Below, in pieces: positions 8,313 through 18,400 of a DNA stretch of 64,000 nucleotides. Source of the stretch: an uncultured Clostridia bacterium (GTDB taxonomy: Bacteria > Bacillota > Clostridia > Lachnospirales > CAG-274); the NCBI GenBank assembly GCA_947627855.1, contig CANQXR010000002.1, positions 1 through 64,000 of the forward strand, written 5' to 3'. Each line of letters opens with the position of its first letter. Position 1 is the first letter of the stretch. A program made the translations under genes and the position numbers. The notes below the pieces were generated by a model that saw nothing but the letters and a program-made list of their open reading frames with translations, was not told the origin of the DNA and did no database searches.

Positions 8313-8341
8313 ATTATATCACTGCTTTCCTACTATGTCAA
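8313..8341 (-). promoter_or_regulatory. Consensus promoter of the amino-acid transporter operon
   Basis: Minus strand: TTGACA (8341-8336) and TATAAT (8318-8313) with 17-nt spacing, i.e. full consensus. No operator or T-box-like leader is visible between it and the first gene. Confidence 0.85.
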
Positions 8342-8435
8342 TAGGTTTAGTAGAAAAATATTAATATATAAACCCACAATAATTTTTATAAAGATTATAA
8401 TATAAATACATAATAATGTCAAATATTTTGGAGCA

Positions 8436-8471
8436 TTAAAAAACTGCACATTCCCATAGGAGTATGTGCAG
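8436..8471 (-). terminator. Intrinsic terminator of the 51-aa protein gene
   Basis: Minus-strand RNA forms CTGCACAT/ATGTGCAG (8471-8464 with 8451-8444, 12-nt loop) followed by a run of six U. It ends the short transcript from the small gene at 8495-8650 and isolates it from the transporter operon. Confidence 0.8.
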
Positions 8472-8494
8472 TAATGCTGTTATATGCCTGTATT

Positions 8495-8650
8495 TCAGAT
8501 AAATTTGTCAAATATTTTATCTGCTCTGCTTCTCATAGCTTTTCCGTCCTTTATGATTACACGCCGAGTACGTCTGTCGCTCATTGCCATTGAAAGTCCG
8601 AGAATACCTATAAGTCCGCCGGCTATAAGACCTGTTTTGAATCCGTTCAT
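8495..8650 (-). CDS. Small 51-residue protein with N-terminal hydrophobic segment
   Basis: An ATG start after an AGGAAG ribosome site, a Gly-rich hydrophobic N-terminus (GFKTGLIAGGLIGILGLSMAM) and a strongly basic second half (DRRTRRVIIKDGKAMRSRADK). The layout resembles YtxH-like or other small membrane-associated clostridial proteins, but I cannot name a family. It lies between the DUF1015 gene (same strand, 59 nt upstream) and its own terminator. Reading-frame support: ribosome site, terminator placement and normal codon use. Confidence 0.65.
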   Translation of the reverse strand: MNGFKTGLIAGGLIGILGLSMAMSDRRTRRVIIKDGKAMRSRADKIFDKFI

Positions 8651-8709
8651 ATAAACACTTCCTCGCTTAAAATATTTTTCAATAATATTATGAGCGAAAA
8701 AAGCAAATT

Positions 8710-9957
8710 TTAATCAGTGATTTTATGGATAAATAAACCTGAACGGAGTTTTGGCTCAAACCACGTTGATTTTGGAGGCATTATATTGCCGCTGTCGGCG
8801 ATTTTCATAAGCTGCTCCATAGTTGTTGGGTACATGGAAAAGGCTATTTTCATATTGCCCTCGTCAACTCTTTTCACAAGCTCCTCAAGTCCTCTTATGC
8901 CCCCTACAAAATCTATTCTGTCGTCTGTCCTCGGATCCCCTATGCCGAGTATGGGCGCAAGAAGCTCCTCCTGCAAAATAGATACGTCAAGACTTCTGAC
9001 CGGATCGCTGTCATCGGTATGCTTTGCCTTTAAAAGATACCATTTTCCGTTGAGATACATACCAAAGGTATGGATTTTGTCAGGTCTGAGGTTTCCATCG
9101 CCCTTATATTCCTCTACATAGAATTTTTCTCCGACTTTTTCCATAAATCCGGCTTCGTCAAGTCCGTTAAGGTCTGTCACTACCCTGTTGTAGTCCATAA
9201 TGTGAAGCTGACTTTTCGGAAACAGAACAGACAGATAAAAGTTATATTCGGCATTCCTGTCATAAGCCTTGTCAGCCCCTCGCCTCATAAGCCCCACTTT
9301 TACGGCTGAAGCGTTTCTGTGATGTCCGTCTGCGATGTAAAGGGACTCAACACCCTTGAAGATGTTCACAAGCTCCTCTATAACCTTGTCCTCATCAATG
9401 ACCCATACGGTATGCCCTATGCCGTCGTCAGATATAAAATCATATACGGGGCTGTGGCTTTCCGTGAAATCCGTTATGGTTCTGTTGACTTCGCTGCTGT
9501 CCCTGTATGTGAGGAAAATAGGACCTGTGTTGGCATTGCAGGCGTCAACGTGCCTGATTCTGTCCTTTTCCTTGCTTTCCCTTGTAAGCTCGTGTTTTTT
9601 GATTTTGTTTTCAAGATATTCGTCTATGGAAGTACAGCATACAAGCCCTGTCTGACTTCTTCCGTTCATTGTAAGTCTGTAAATATACAGAACGTCCTTG
9701 CCGTCTTGTATATATATCCCCTTTTCTATCATAGACTCAAGATTTGCTGCGGCTTTTTCATATACCTTGCTGTCATAGGGATCGGTTCCCACAGGCAGAT
9801 CTATCTCCGCCCTGTCAACGTGAAGAAATGAATATGGCTCATTCTTTACCATTTCCCTTGCTTCCTCGCTTGTCATAACGTCATATGGCAGAGCGGCAAC
9901 AGCCGAAGCAAGCTCAGGAGTGGGACGATATCCCTTAAAAGGGTGTATAACTGACAT
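8710..9957 (-). CDS. DUF1015 family protein
   Basis: A 415-residue protein of family DUF1015, typical length about 410-430. The N-terminal HPFKGYRP and ALPYDVMTSEEA, the ADGHHRNASA motif (about residue 210) and a C-terminal FVGGIRGLEELV segment are family signatures. Members are common in Clostridia, often near D-3-phosphoglycerate dehydrogenase or phosphoserine aminotransferase genes, but neither is here. The reaction is unknown; the HH within a Gly/Asp-containing loop suggests a catalytic or metal site. Start ATG follows GAGGTGATTTT. A promoter at 9999-10027 serves it divergently from xylA. Confidence 0.85.
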   Translation of the reverse strand: MSVIHPFKGYRPTPELASAVAALPYDVMTSEEAREMVKNEPYSFLHVDRAEIDLPVGTDPYDSKVYEKAAANLESMIEKGIYIQDGKDVLYIYRLTMNGRSQTGLVCCTSIDEYLENKIKKHELTRESKEKDRIRHVDACNANTGPIFLTYRDSSEVNRTITDFTESHSPVYDFISDDGIGHTVWVIDEDKVIEELVNIFKGVESLYIADGHHRNASAVKVGLMRRGADKAYDRNAEYNFYLSVLFPKSQLHIMDYNRVVTDLNGLDEAGFMEKVGEKFYVEEYKGDGNLRPDKIHTFGMYLNGKWYLLKAKHTDDSDPVRSLDVSILQEELLAPILGIGDPRTDDRIDFVGGIRGLEELVKRVDEGNMKIAFSMYPTTMEQLMKIADSGNIMPPKSTWFEPKLRSGLFIHKITD

Positions 9958-9998
9958 AAAATCACCTCATAAAAAAACATAATAACAAACTTCCGTTT

Positions 9999-10027
9999 AT
10001 TATACCATTATTTTATTTCATCTTCAA
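9999..10027 (-). promoter_or_regulatory. Promoter for the DUF1015 gene
   Basis: Minus strand TTGAAG (10027-10022), 17 nt, TATAAT (10004-9999). It is divergent from the xylA promoter in the 223-bp intergenic region. Confidence 0.6.
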
Positions 10028-10114
10028 CACCCAATATTGTACATATATTGACGTAATATTCTGTTTCCGCTCTGTAAAAATTCCCAAGAGCCTACATTTT
10101 TTTAATAAAATCTG

Positions 10115-10143
10115 TTGTAAAAAAATAACAGCTGTGTTATAAT
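10115..10143 (+). promoter_or_regulatory. xylA: Promoter for xylA
   Basis: TTGTAA (10115-10120) and TATAAT (10138-10143) with 17-nt spacing, giving a leader of about 30 nt. I see no clear XylR-type palindromic operator around it. Confidence 0.6.
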
Positions 10144-10180
10144 ATTTATATCTTTATAATTTAAGAAAGGAAGGTTGTGT

Positions 10181-11491
10181 ATGACTTATTTTCCAAACTT
10201 CGGCAAAATAAAATATGAAGGACAAGGCTCCAAAAATCCATTTGCATTCAAGTTTTACGATGCAGACAGAATAATTGACGGCAAACCTATGAAGGATCAT
10301 CTTAAATTTGCAATGAGCTGGTGGCACACCCTCTGCGCTGTTATGGCGGATCCTTTCGGTGCAGGCACTATTGACAGAAGCTATGGCAAAACCGACCCTA
10401 TGGATATTGCAAGGGCAAAGGTAGACGCAGGCTTTGAATTTATGGATAAACTCGGCATAGAGTATTTCTGCTTCCATGATATGGATATTGCCCCCGAAGG
10501 CAAAACATTTGCGGAAACAAAGAAAAACGTGCAGGAAATTGTGGCTTACATAAAGAGCAAAATGGAGGGCACAAACATAAAGCTTCTTTGGGGTACGGCA
10601 AATCTTTTCAACAATCCGAGATATATGCACGGAGCAGGCACATCATGCGAAGCCGATGTATTCGCTTATGCCGCATCTCAGATCAAAAACGCCATTGACG
10701 CAACCATCACTCTCGGCGGCAAGGGCTATGTTTTCTGGGGCGGCAGAGAGGGCTATGAAACTCTTCTCAACACAAATATGGCAATAGAGCTTGACAATCT
10801 GGCAAGACTTATGAAAATGGCTGTAAATTACGCAAGAAGCAAAGGTTTTGACGGCGATTTCTATGTAGAGCCAAAACCGAAGGAACCTACAAAACATCAG
10901 TACGATTTTGATTCCGCAACCGTTATAGGCTTTCTCAGAAAATACGGTCTTGACAATGACTTCAAGCTGAATATAGAAGCAAACCACGCTACCCTTGCCG
11001 GTCATACCTTCGAACATGAGCTGAGGGTTGCAAGAATAAACGGATTTTTCGGCTCAATAGACGCAAATCAGGGCGATGAACATCTCGGCTGGGATACCGA
11101 CCAGTTCCCCACAGATGTCAGAACGGCTACCTGTGCTATGTATGAGCTTATAAAGGCAGGTGGCTTTACAAACGGCGGTCTTAATTTCGATGCCAAGGTA
11201 AGACGTCCATCATTCACCTTTGACGATCTTGCCCTTGCTTATATAAGCGGTATGGATACCTTTGCCCTCGGTCTTATAAAGGCATATGAAATAATCGAGG
11301 ACGGACGCATAGACAGCTTTGTCCTTGACAGATATAAAAGCTATAAGAGCGGCATAGGCGCCGAAATTATGAACGGAACAGCAACTCTTGAAAGCCTTGA
11401 GGAATATACCCTCAAAAATGGTGAACCAAAGGTAGAAAGCGGCAGACAGGAATATCTCGAATCCATTCTTACACAGGTTCTTTACAGATAA
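10181..11491 (+). CDS. xylA: Xylose isomerase
   Basis: A 436-residue class II (long) xylose isomerase, cytoplasmic, converting D-xylose to D-xylulose (also D-glucose/D-fructose). Active-site signatures: [11 protein letters not shown] with the catalytic His (about residue 100), the metal-ligand segments [15 protein letters not shown] (about 230) and [17 protein letters not shown] (about 268), and [17 protein letters not shown] (about 300-315). Start ATG 10181 lies 6 nt after AAGGAAGG. Unusually, no xylulokinase, xylose transporter or regulator is adjacent; it is a single-gene transcript with its own promoter and terminator. A housekeeping level of pentose handling from pectin or xylan breakdown is a reasonable inference. 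Confidence 0.95.
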   Translation: MTYFPNFGKIKYEGQGSKNPFAFKFYDADRIIDGKPMKDHLKFAMSWWHTLCAVMADPFGAGTIDRSYGKTDPMDIARAKVDAGFEFMDKLGIEYFCFHDMDIAPEGKTFAETKKNVQEIVAYIKSKMEGTNIKLLWGTANLFNNPRYMHGAGTSCEADVFAYAASQIKNAIDATITLGGKGYVFWGGREGYETLLNTNMAIELDNLARLMKMAVNYARSKGFDGDFYVEPKPKEPTKHQYDFDSATVIGFLRKYGLDNDFKLNIEANHATLAGHTFEHELRVARINGFFGSIDANQGDEHLGWDTDQFPTDVRTATCAMYELIKAGGFTNGGLNFDAKVRRPSFTFDDLALAYISGMDTFALGLIKAYEIIEDGRIDSFVLDRYKSYKSGIGAEIMNGTATLESLEEYTLKNGEPKVESGRQEYLESILTQVLYR

Positions 11492-11497
11492 TTTTAT

Positions 11498-11537
11498 AAC
11501 CCTTGCTTATTCTTTTATAGGCAGGGGTTCTTTTTTT
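11498..11537 (+). terminator. Terminator of xylA
   Basis: AACCCTTGC (11498-11506) pairs with GCAGGGGTT (11521-11529), one G-U pair, followed by seven T within nine bases. Confidence 0.8.
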
Positions 11538-11568
11538 GTCCCGCTCATATTAAGATTTATTAAAGGTC

Positions 11569-11597
11569 TTGACATAAGGGGCGGATTTTATTAAAAT
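11569..11597 (+). promoter_or_regulatory. Promoter for mscS-like gene
   Basis: TTGACA (11569-11574), 17-nt spacer, TAAAAT (11592-11597). Its -10 element overlaps the ATG at 11596, which rules that ATG out as the translation start from this promoter. Confidence 0.75.
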
Positions 11598-11634
11598 GAA
11601 TATTGTGAATTATTTTGTATTCAGGGGGAGCTTT

Positions 11635-12489
11635 ATGAGGGAATTTTTCAGAAGCAAGGCAATTGAATTGGGCTTTGAAAATTTTTTGACGGCGGTGGAT
11701 TTTTTCTATAAGATCCTTTTGTGTATAATAGCCGTTGTCGTAGGGCAAATTATTTTAAAAATACTTATCCGGTTTCTGAAAAGCGCTTTCAATAAAGTCA
11801 ACCGTAAAAATGAAACGGCATTCACCGTCTGTTCAAGCGTGTTTAAATATTTCATATATTTCGGCATTCTCTGTCAGATTCTCCTTATATTCGGTGTAAG
11901 CCCCGCTTCACTGATAGCCGTTGCCGGAGTCGGCAGCGTTGCTCTTGGCTTGGGGGCGCAGAGCCTTGTAGGCGATATTATCTCCGGCATTTTCATACTT
12001 ATGGAAAATCAGTATGATGTGGGCGATATTATACAGGTAAACGAATATCAGGGCACGGTGGAGTCCATAGGTCTTAAAACAACAAAGCTTAGAAATTACA
12101 ACGGTGACGTATATATTATTCCCAACGGCGAAATAAAAATCGTAACAAACTGCTGTAAGGAATATAACCGCGCAATAATCGAAATAGGCACGCCCTATGA
12201 ATGTGACACCGAAAGCGTAATAAATATTCTGACAGATGAGCTTGTCCGCATTTATTCGGAGGGCGAAGTAAAGGATATTATCAATATGCCGGAGGTTCTG
12301 GGTATAACGGAGTTTGGCGACAACAGCGTTGTCATAAGGATATCCGTTGACTGCCGTCCGGGCAGACAATGGGCAGTGGAAAGAGATTTAAGGCTAAAAA
12401 TAAAGAAACGCTTTGAGTCGGAGGGCATCAATATCCCCTACCCTCAAAGAGTTGTTCATATAGTGAAAGAGGATAACAATGGAAATTAA
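11635..12489 (+). CDS. Small-conductance mechanosensitive channel, MscS family
   Basis: A 284-residue membrane protein. A first membrane helix lies around residues 22-42, a second around 62-80, then the pore-lining TM3 with the family's Gly/Ala packing pattern (GVSPASLIAVAGVGSVALGLGAQ, quoted in part as VGSVALGLGAQ) and the following NPGIFI-equivalent VGDIISGIFI. The beta domain starts at YDVGDIIQV and contains the conserved IPNG motif. Function by family: emergency release of solutes on hypo-osmotic shock. Start ATG 11635 follows GGGGGAG; a 13-codon longer frame from 11596 is excluded by the promoter position. Its stop overlaps the next gene by 11 nt, so both are co-translated. Confidence 0.9.
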   Translation: MREFFRSKAIELGFENFLTAVDFFYKILLCIIAVVVGQIILKILIRFLKSAFNKVNRKNETAFTVCSSVFKYFIYFGILCQILLIFGVSPASLIAVAGVGSVALGLGAQSLVGDIISGIFILMENQYDVGDIIQVNEYQGTVESIGLKTTKLRNYNGDVYIIPNGEIKIVTNCCKEYNRAIIEIGTPYECDTESVINILTDELVRIYSEGEVKDIINMPEVLGITEFGDNSVVIRISVDCRPGRQWAVERDLRLKIKKRFESEGINIPYPQRVVHIVKEDNNGN

Positions 12490-12679
12490 TCTTGGCGACA
12501 TAATATATATGAAAAAACAACACCCCTGTGGCAGCCACGAGTGGGAAGTCCTGCGTGTGGGCGCTGATTTCAAAATAAAATGCGTAAGGTGCGGACGGCT
12601 TGTTATGCTGCCGAGAGTGAAGCTTGAAAAGGCTGTGAAAAGAATCGTAAGTTCCCGAAGTTCCGCCGATGAAGGCTGA
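12479..12679 (+). CDS. DUF951 family protein
   Basis: A 66-residue protein of family DUF951. The signatures are a short N-terminal GDIIYMKKQHPCGSHEW, then VLRVGADFKIKCVRCG and VMLPR. Three Cys (HPCG, CVRCG) suggest a small metal-binding fold. Firmicutes homologues are commonly encoded directly downstream of mscS-type genes, as here; function unknown. The ATG overlaps the channel gene end. Confidence 0.9.
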   Translation: MEINLGDIIYMKKQHPCGSHEWEVLRVGADFKIKCVRCGRLVMLPRVKLEKAVKRIVSSRSSADEG

Positions 12680-12715
12680 GTTTCATCTTTATTTTACAAA
12701 AAGTTGAAACATCTA

Positions 12716-12744
12716 TTGACAAATGGTCAAACAATAATTAAAAT
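12716..12744 (+). promoter_or_regulatory. Promoter for lipoprotein gene
   Basis: TTGACA (12716-12721), 17 nt, TAAAAT (12739-12744), the same hexamer pair as for the mscS promoter. A TATAAT at 12746-12751 is present but 24 nt from the -35. Confidence 0.65.
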
Positions 12745-12788
12745 GTATAATAGAATTTGTGCAGATTTGCAGAAGGAGTTTTTTTAAG

Positions 12789-13331
12789 ATGAAAGTCAAG
12801 TTGTTTTTAATTTGTACTGTAGTTGCAGCAAGCCTTATAGGGTGTTCCCCGGAAAAGGTTTTCAAAGACAAAGACTCAGGATATCAGATGAAATATGATA
12901 CAAACTGGAAGGTCAGCAAAAATGTTGAAATAGAAGAAGATTACGGCACATATACTTACAGCGCCGAGTTTAAAACCACCGCAAAAACCGAAACGGGAGA
13001 GCCTGCGGCAACGCTTAAGGTTCTTAAGGAGGATATTTCACTTTTCGATATAACCGATGAGGATGAAGCCATAGATACTGTGGCGGCAGAACTTGCCCAA
13101 AGGCTTGACGATGGCTTTATGTCCTATCAGAGTACGACCATAGCAGGACTTAAGGGCTATTGGATAATCAATCAGCCCCTTGAGGAAACGGGCATAAAGA
13201 AGGACATAATATTTGCTCTTGCTGACGATTGTGTGTATGAATTTTACTATACAGCCGTAGGCGATGAAAATTACGACCTCTATGAAAAAGATGTAAACTA
13301 TATGCTCTATAATTTTTCACTTACCGAATAA
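12789..13331 (+). CDS. Lipoprotein of unknown function
   Basis: A 180-residue secreted lipoprotein: signal peptide of about 19 residues ending in the lipobox ASLIGC, then an alpha/beta domain rich in Tyr and acidic residues. Features such as KDSGYQMKYDTNWKVS and the late YEFYYTAVGDENYDLYEKD resemble the PsbP/MOG1-like fold found in DUF1795-type clostridial lipoproteins; that assignment is a suggestion from pattern only. AGAAGGAG precedes the ATG. Monocistronic, ending at a bidirectional terminator. Confidence 0.75.
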   Translation: MKVKLFLICTVVAASLIGCSPEKVFKDKDSGYQMKYDTNWKVSKNVEIEEDYGTYTYSAEFKTTAKTETGEPAATLKVLKEDISLFDITDEDEAIDTVAAELAQRLDDGFMSYQSTTIAGLKGYWIINQPLEETGIKKDIIFALADDCVYEFYYTAVGDENYDLYEKDVNYMLYNFSLTE

Positions 13332-13373
13332 AAAAAACGGCTTTTTGGGGGCAACCTCAAAAAGCCGTTTTTT
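13331..13373. terminator. Bidirectional terminator
   Basis: AACGGCTTTTTG (13336-13347) pairs with CAAAAAGCCGTT (13358-13369), flanked by A-run on the left and T-run on the right, serving the lipoprotein gene on plus and the convergent gene ending at 13373 on minus. Confidence 0.85.
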
Positions 13374-14731
13374 TATTCTTCTGTTTCCTCCTGTGGCTCC
13401 GTTTCGTTTTCGGCGGATTCCGTATATATGTTCCTGTTGATGTCCACAATATAATAAAGTCCTGCGCTGCCGCCTGTTTCCAGATATCCCAGCTTAAGCC
13501 CGTTCAGATATTCGCTGCCTGTTTCGTAAAGAACCTTGTCAATGACTTCAAGAAAGGTTTTGTCGGTATACACAGGCTCTTTTATGGTTGTCTGATAATC
13601 TGAAGTATATCTTTTACACCCCGTTACCCTTCCGTTTTCAACACTTACCTCCGCAAAGCTTTTAAGCCCCGTCCTTTCCTTCATGTCCTCGGAAAGTGAA
13701 AGTGTGAAGTTGTCAAGCTTGTAGTCAAAATAAAATGTAATGGTATTCTCCGAAGCAATATAGTCAGTAAGATAGACTTCATTTTTAAGATTGACATCGT
13801 TTGACAGAAAATCCTCCGCAGCGCTGAGATATTCCGCAAAATCCGCTTCTTCCTCGTTGTCGGTATATCCGTAATAAACCTTATATTCCATAACGCCTTG
13901 GGGATAATACTTGACTACTCTCCTCTCATCGCTGAAAATATAGGTATCACCGTCCATACTGCTCCACTTCAGAACAGGATTGTCAAAATAGTTGTTCACA
14001 TAGCTGTTGAGTGCCGCCACATCAACTGCCCCGTCGCCGTTTACGGGATTGTCTTCGGAAATGCTGTAATAATATGTTTCGCCGGTCTGCGCCGGTATGA
14101 ATTCGTTGCCCGTGAATACATCGTAGTTGTTCTGTACGGAGGATATATAATATCTGCTCCCCTCTGCGATTTTTCCTGCGTCTATTATCTGCGTTATGTT
14201 CTGAATATCCGAATATCCTTCAAGCTCATATACAACGCCCTCCAGATTGTCCGAACCGAATAAAGCCGCCCTTAAATTGTCTGCTCCGCTTACGGTAAAA
14301 AGACAGGAGTCAAATTTCTTGTATGTGTTCGGCTCTGCATCAAAAAGCGACTTGAAGATGTCCCTGTCCATATCAAAGGCATAGTGTACGACTATACATC
14401 TGCCCTTCAGATCCTCCTTCAGCATATTTCTGTCATAGTCGGAAAGTCTGCCCTTATTTACCGCAGCCCCCACTGCCTTTTTCAGATCGAGCCTTATCTG
14501 AACCATACTGTTTTTGTCATATGTGAGCAGATATTTGCCGCTTCCGTTGTTTATAGCTATATATTCAATTTCACTTTCCGTTGCAGAAGCAGAGCCTCTT
14601 TCATATCCCGTGTTCAAAATGCTGTAAAAAAAATTATGGCTTGAAAAACCTTCAAACCATAATTTATTGGTCTGATAAACAGCTAAGAGAATTAAGAAAG
14701 TGATTGTTAAGCTTTTAAATTTGTTAAACAT
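13373..14731 (-). CDS. Membrane-anchored extracytoplasmic protein, YycH-like
   Basis: A 452-residue protein with an N-terminal signal anchor (about residues 5-22: FKSLTITFLILLAVYQTNKLW) and a large extracytoplasmic region of mixed alpha/beta composition. The overall layout (anchor, then a domain with MVQIRLDLKKAV, AVDVAALNSYVNNYFDNP and a late NLKNEVYLTDYIASENTITFYFDY) recalls YycH, the negative regulator of the WalK kinase, but no walRK, yycI or yycJ genes lie nearby, so this is tentative. It ends in an acidic tail (ENETEPQEETEE). Start ATG 14731 with AGGTGAGG upstream; a GTG three codons earlier is possible. It lies 24 nt after the small exported protein gene and is probably co-transcribed with it. 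Confidence 0.55.
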   Translation of the reverse strand: MFNKFKSLTITFLILLAVYQTNKLWFEGFSSHNFFYSILNTGYERGSASATESEIEYIAINNGSGKYLLTYDKNSMVQIRLDLKKAVGAAVNKGRLSDYDRNMLKEDLKGRCIVVHYAFDMDRDIFKSLFDAEPNTYKKFDSCLFTVSGADNLRAALFGSDNLEGVVYELEGYSDIQNITQIIDAGKIAEGSRYYISSVQNNYDVFTGNEFIPAQTGETYYYSISEDNPVNGDGAVDVAALNSYVNNYFDNPVLKWSSMDGDTYIFSDERRVVKYYPQGVMEYKVYYGYTDNEEEADFAEYLSAAEDFLSNDVNLKNEVYLTDYIASENTITFYFDYKLDNFTLSLSEDMKERTGLKSFAEVSVENGRVTGCKRYTSDYQTTIKEPVYTDKTFLEVIDKVLYETGSEYLNGLKLGYLETGGSAGLYYIVDINRNIYTESAENETEPQEETEE

Positions 14732-14755
14732 AAACCTCACCTTTTCTCCCGCTGT

Positions 14756-15223
14756 TTATCCACTGTAATTAAAAGCATATTTTTGACCGGGCAGCACTAT
14801 AATACCGTCCAGATCAGACTGAATTTGGCTTTCTTTTCTGTTTATCGTTGTTTGATAAGACACATCACTGCCGGCTGCTGATGCAACTACGTAATTCTTT
14901 CCGAGCTTGAGGTCTATAGTTTGCCTAAAAATTCCCGATTGACCAACTACTAAATCATAATTGGAAATTTTACTATAGGAGCCGTCAACGACAATCTCCG
15001 GGTCGTAAACACTTATATTGATGTTTGCGCCCTTAGTCGCCGTACCCGAAACGACTCTTGTAGAATCAAAAGTAGCCTCATAGTCTTTAGTTGTGTCGAA
15101 TCCCTCAGCGATTGAAAAGTTCGCCGCCTGCGAAGGAGTCTGTGATCCGAAAACGCTTACAGCCTGCAAGGCCATAAAACAGAATGTAAGTATAAAAACA
15201 TATTTAATTTGTTTTATAAACAT
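14756..15223 (-). CDS. Small exported protein of unknown function
   Basis: A 155-residue protein with a signal peptide (about residues 1-26, hydrophobic YVFILTFCFMALQAVSVF then a likely cut after QAA or GSQ) and a mature part of beta-strand character: VVSGTATKGANINISVYDPE followed by GIFRQTIDLKLGKNYVVASA, reminiscent of Ig-like or adhesin beta-sandwich modules. I chose the ATG at 15223 because AAGGAG lies 10 nt upstream; an in-frame ATG at 15232 is too close to that site. It precedes the YycH-like gene by 24 nt. No named family recognised. Confidence 0.6.
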   Translation of the reverse strand: MFIKQIKYVFILTFCFMALQAVSVFGSQTPSQAANFSIAEGFDTTKDYEATFDSTRVVSGTATKGANINISVYDPEIVVDGSYSKISNYDLVVGQSGIFRQTIDLKLGKNYVVASAAGSDVSYQTTINRKESQIQSDLDGIIVLPGQKYAFNYSG

Positions 15224-15370
15224 TACGGTCATGCTCCTTTCTGCAAATGTGGGTATGTATTTGCTCATTTCTACACATATATATTATATACTATGATTGT
15301 TACAAAAATGTTACACACCCATTACTTTTTATTTACTTTTTTTTGTAATACACCCCATTTTCCCCAAAAT

Positions 15371-15401
15371 AAAAAAAGGCGAAGCCCCGAAGGACTTCGC
15401 C
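15371..15401 (-). terminator. Terminator of the pectinesterase gene
   Basis: Minus-strand RNA forms GGCGAAG/CTTCGCC (15401-15395 with 15384-15378, 10-nt loop) followed by a run of seven U, 17 nt after the stop codon. Confidence 0.85.
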
Positions 15402-15417
15402 AAAATTTAACTCATGA

Positions 15418-18400
15418 TTATTCTGTTACGCCTGTGTTGTCAACATCGATTTCTGCAATATAGCAGTTGTTGTTTGTTGATGTAACAGCTACATAGAACT
15501 TATCGTTTGCATCTGCATCCGGAAGAGCGGTTAAATCACCGTCTTTTACAGTGTACTCCTGCGGATTGGTTTCGGCAGCCGTTTCGGCAACCTTTGCAAA
15601 AGCATAGTTCGGTGAGTTCTTTTCATAATCAAAATATTTAATTGTTATCTTGCTTCCGACTGCTGCGGGAACATATAATACATTACCCTCTGCAACCTGA
15701 ACGCTGTTACTGTTGTTATTTCTTATAGTGCCGTTTGAAGCAACTGCAAAAATTGAATTATAGATGTTCTCATTAATGGCATCGTCAGCTTTGATGTACT
15801 CTGAGTTGACCGGATTAATGGTTTCAACTGTTCTTAAATTGAATACATAGCTGTCTTTACGCGTTGATTCATCAGGAGCCTGTCCGCCGGAGCCTGTTGT
15901 CTTATAATAATCGGGTTTCCAGCCGGCAAGAGCGGAATAGATGATATCATCGTTGATATACTTAGCAAGTAAACCTGACTCATCTTCTGAAGGATCTGTG
16001 TAAACCTTTGTGAAAGGTATTTCCGTAAGGGGTTCGCCGTCTTCACTTTCTCTGAAGTTGTAAGCATAGAAATCTGCGGTTTCACGAGCGCCGTTCATTT
16101 CAAGCCAAGGTGTTTTTAAATCTACATTGCCGTTTGTATTGAAGTCAATGAAGTAAGCCGTACTTGTAAGCTGACCGTTCTGTCCGGTATACCATGTTCT
16201 TCCAAGCGCACCCTTAGCACCCTGTACATGCTTTCCTTCCGTAGGATCGTTTACATTCTTGCCTGAGCTGAGTGTTACATAACAGCCTCTGAAGATGTAG
16301 GGATTTGTCTTGGGAGCTGTAAGATAACCGGGTGAGGTATAGCCTTCTTCATAATACTGAAGCTCACAGTCATCAAATACCATAGTACCTGCGCCGCAGA
16401 TGAAGTCAACGTTTCCGCCGATCGTACAGTCTACAAAGTAAGCATGACCTGCAGTCTGTCCGTTATAGCCTAAAGTATCCTGACTTGAAAGAATTTTACA
16501 ATTCTTGAATTCAGAATTATCGGCGCTTACACCAAGAATAACGGCACTTGCTCTTTCTCTTACAGACTGACTGTTTACATCTGAGTCTAACTGTCTGTCA
16601 AGCTTTGAGTATTCAACGCCATCATCAAGCTCTTCCTGAACTACATAATAACTGAACGTATTCTGGATTGTAAGATCCTGCGCATTAAAGTTCTTTGCAT
16701 TTACTACCAGTACACCGCCCCAGTAAGTACCGCTTGTCTGGTTTTTAGTGTATTTATCCCTGAAAAGTCTTTCGCTGTATAAGCCCTCTGTCGGAGCCTT
16801 AGCTGATGTTGAAGGTGTTACTGAGTAATAATAAGCTGTGTTGCCATAATACCATGTAAGTGAATGACCGTTGCCGTTGAAGGTTACATTATCAACATCA
16901 ACATATACATTCTCCATAATGTCATCAGCAAAGTTGATTGTTACAACCTGATCCTCTGTTCTTGTCATAGCCTTAACAGCCTTGAGAGCTTCTGTGAGCG
17001 TTTTATAGTCGCCGGGCACACTGATCTCCGGATCGTAAGCCGTAGGATATGGATAAGGAGTATTGTTTTCAAGATAGATTTCATTTTCTGTATCTTTTCT
17101 TTCAACAACTACATTATCATATGTTGTATAACTATCATTAGCTGTTTTAGCAGATGTAGTATAGTCACCGGGATAAATGCTTACTGAGTAAGTATTATCA
17201 GCATTTATTGTCAGACCTGAACTTGCATCAAATGAATAATTTACATCAGGATTAGCCTTGCTTGTAAATGTAAGGCTTGTTACAATATCACTTGCCTTTG
17301 CATCTTCAGGATAATCAAATGTAATTTCGCCTGAAAGTGTTACCTTGTCAAGCTTGTTAACATCAAATGTCAGCTTCTCCTGACCTGTGTAGGTGAATTC
17401 CGAAGAACCGTCTAAAAGTACATCAAGACTTCCGTCATTTGACAGAATTGAGTATGTATGACCTACATTAAGTGTAACTTCTGTTGAAGCATAATTGATC
17501 TCAACAGGATCCTTTGTATCAACATCTGTAAGATAAATAATTACACTTGAATCCTCCGGGTCAACACCTGTATTGTGAACAAAGTCTACGGCAGTTTTCT
17601 GAAGATTATCTTTGATAAACTTAACGCCGCATAATAAGAAGTTGTTTGTACCTGTTGAAGTAGTTGCTAAATAAGCATAGCCGGCTTTGCCTGCTGCGGT
17701 TGCACTCATTGAAGCGCCACCGGCATGAGTTGATGATTCAACAAATGTGTAAGAGCCGTCTGCTTCTACCTTGTATGTGGTGATGTAATAATCATTTGCC
17801 TGTCCTGCAAGATAGAAAGTAATAGCGCCGTCAACAGAAGGTATAGCAAGGAAAGCACTTCCGCTTGTCGGAAAAGCATCGCCATTGGGAATCTGACCTG
17901 CATTTTTAGGTCTGCTTCCGTTTCTGTAGCCGTTGTGCTTTTTGCCGTCTAATGTATAAGTTCTTCCCGTGTCGGCTGTGTAATTTGTCGCTGCGTTGTC
18001 TAACGGCTCCAAAAATCTGAATGAAAGACCATCTAAAATGTCATATGTACCGGGTGCAATACCTCCACCTTCCGTACCGTCAACATTTTCATGCTCATCA
18101 AGCCACCAGATGTTGGATTCATCCACAGATGGTTCCTGAACTTCGCCTGCCGGCTCAAGTACTGTTGATGCACGAAGAACATACTGCATAATTGCTGCCG
18201 CATCTTCATTTGTTATCTTGCCGTCAGAGCCTGCAACATCGGCAGCCTCAAGGTCAAGCTGTGCAGTTGTTCCGTCAGCCACAGCCTTGTAAACGAGAGC
18301 AGCATCGTTTGAAGTAACTATGCCGTCGTTGTCAAGGTCGCCGCGGGTTGCAGCCATTGCCGAAACGGACATACCCGAAACAAGCATAGCTGCGGAAAGA

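Noticed and set aside
8285..8495. T-box or other riboswitch before the amino-acid transporter operon
   Set aside because: The transcript from the consensus promoter has a leader of only about 25 nt, too short for any known riboswitch.
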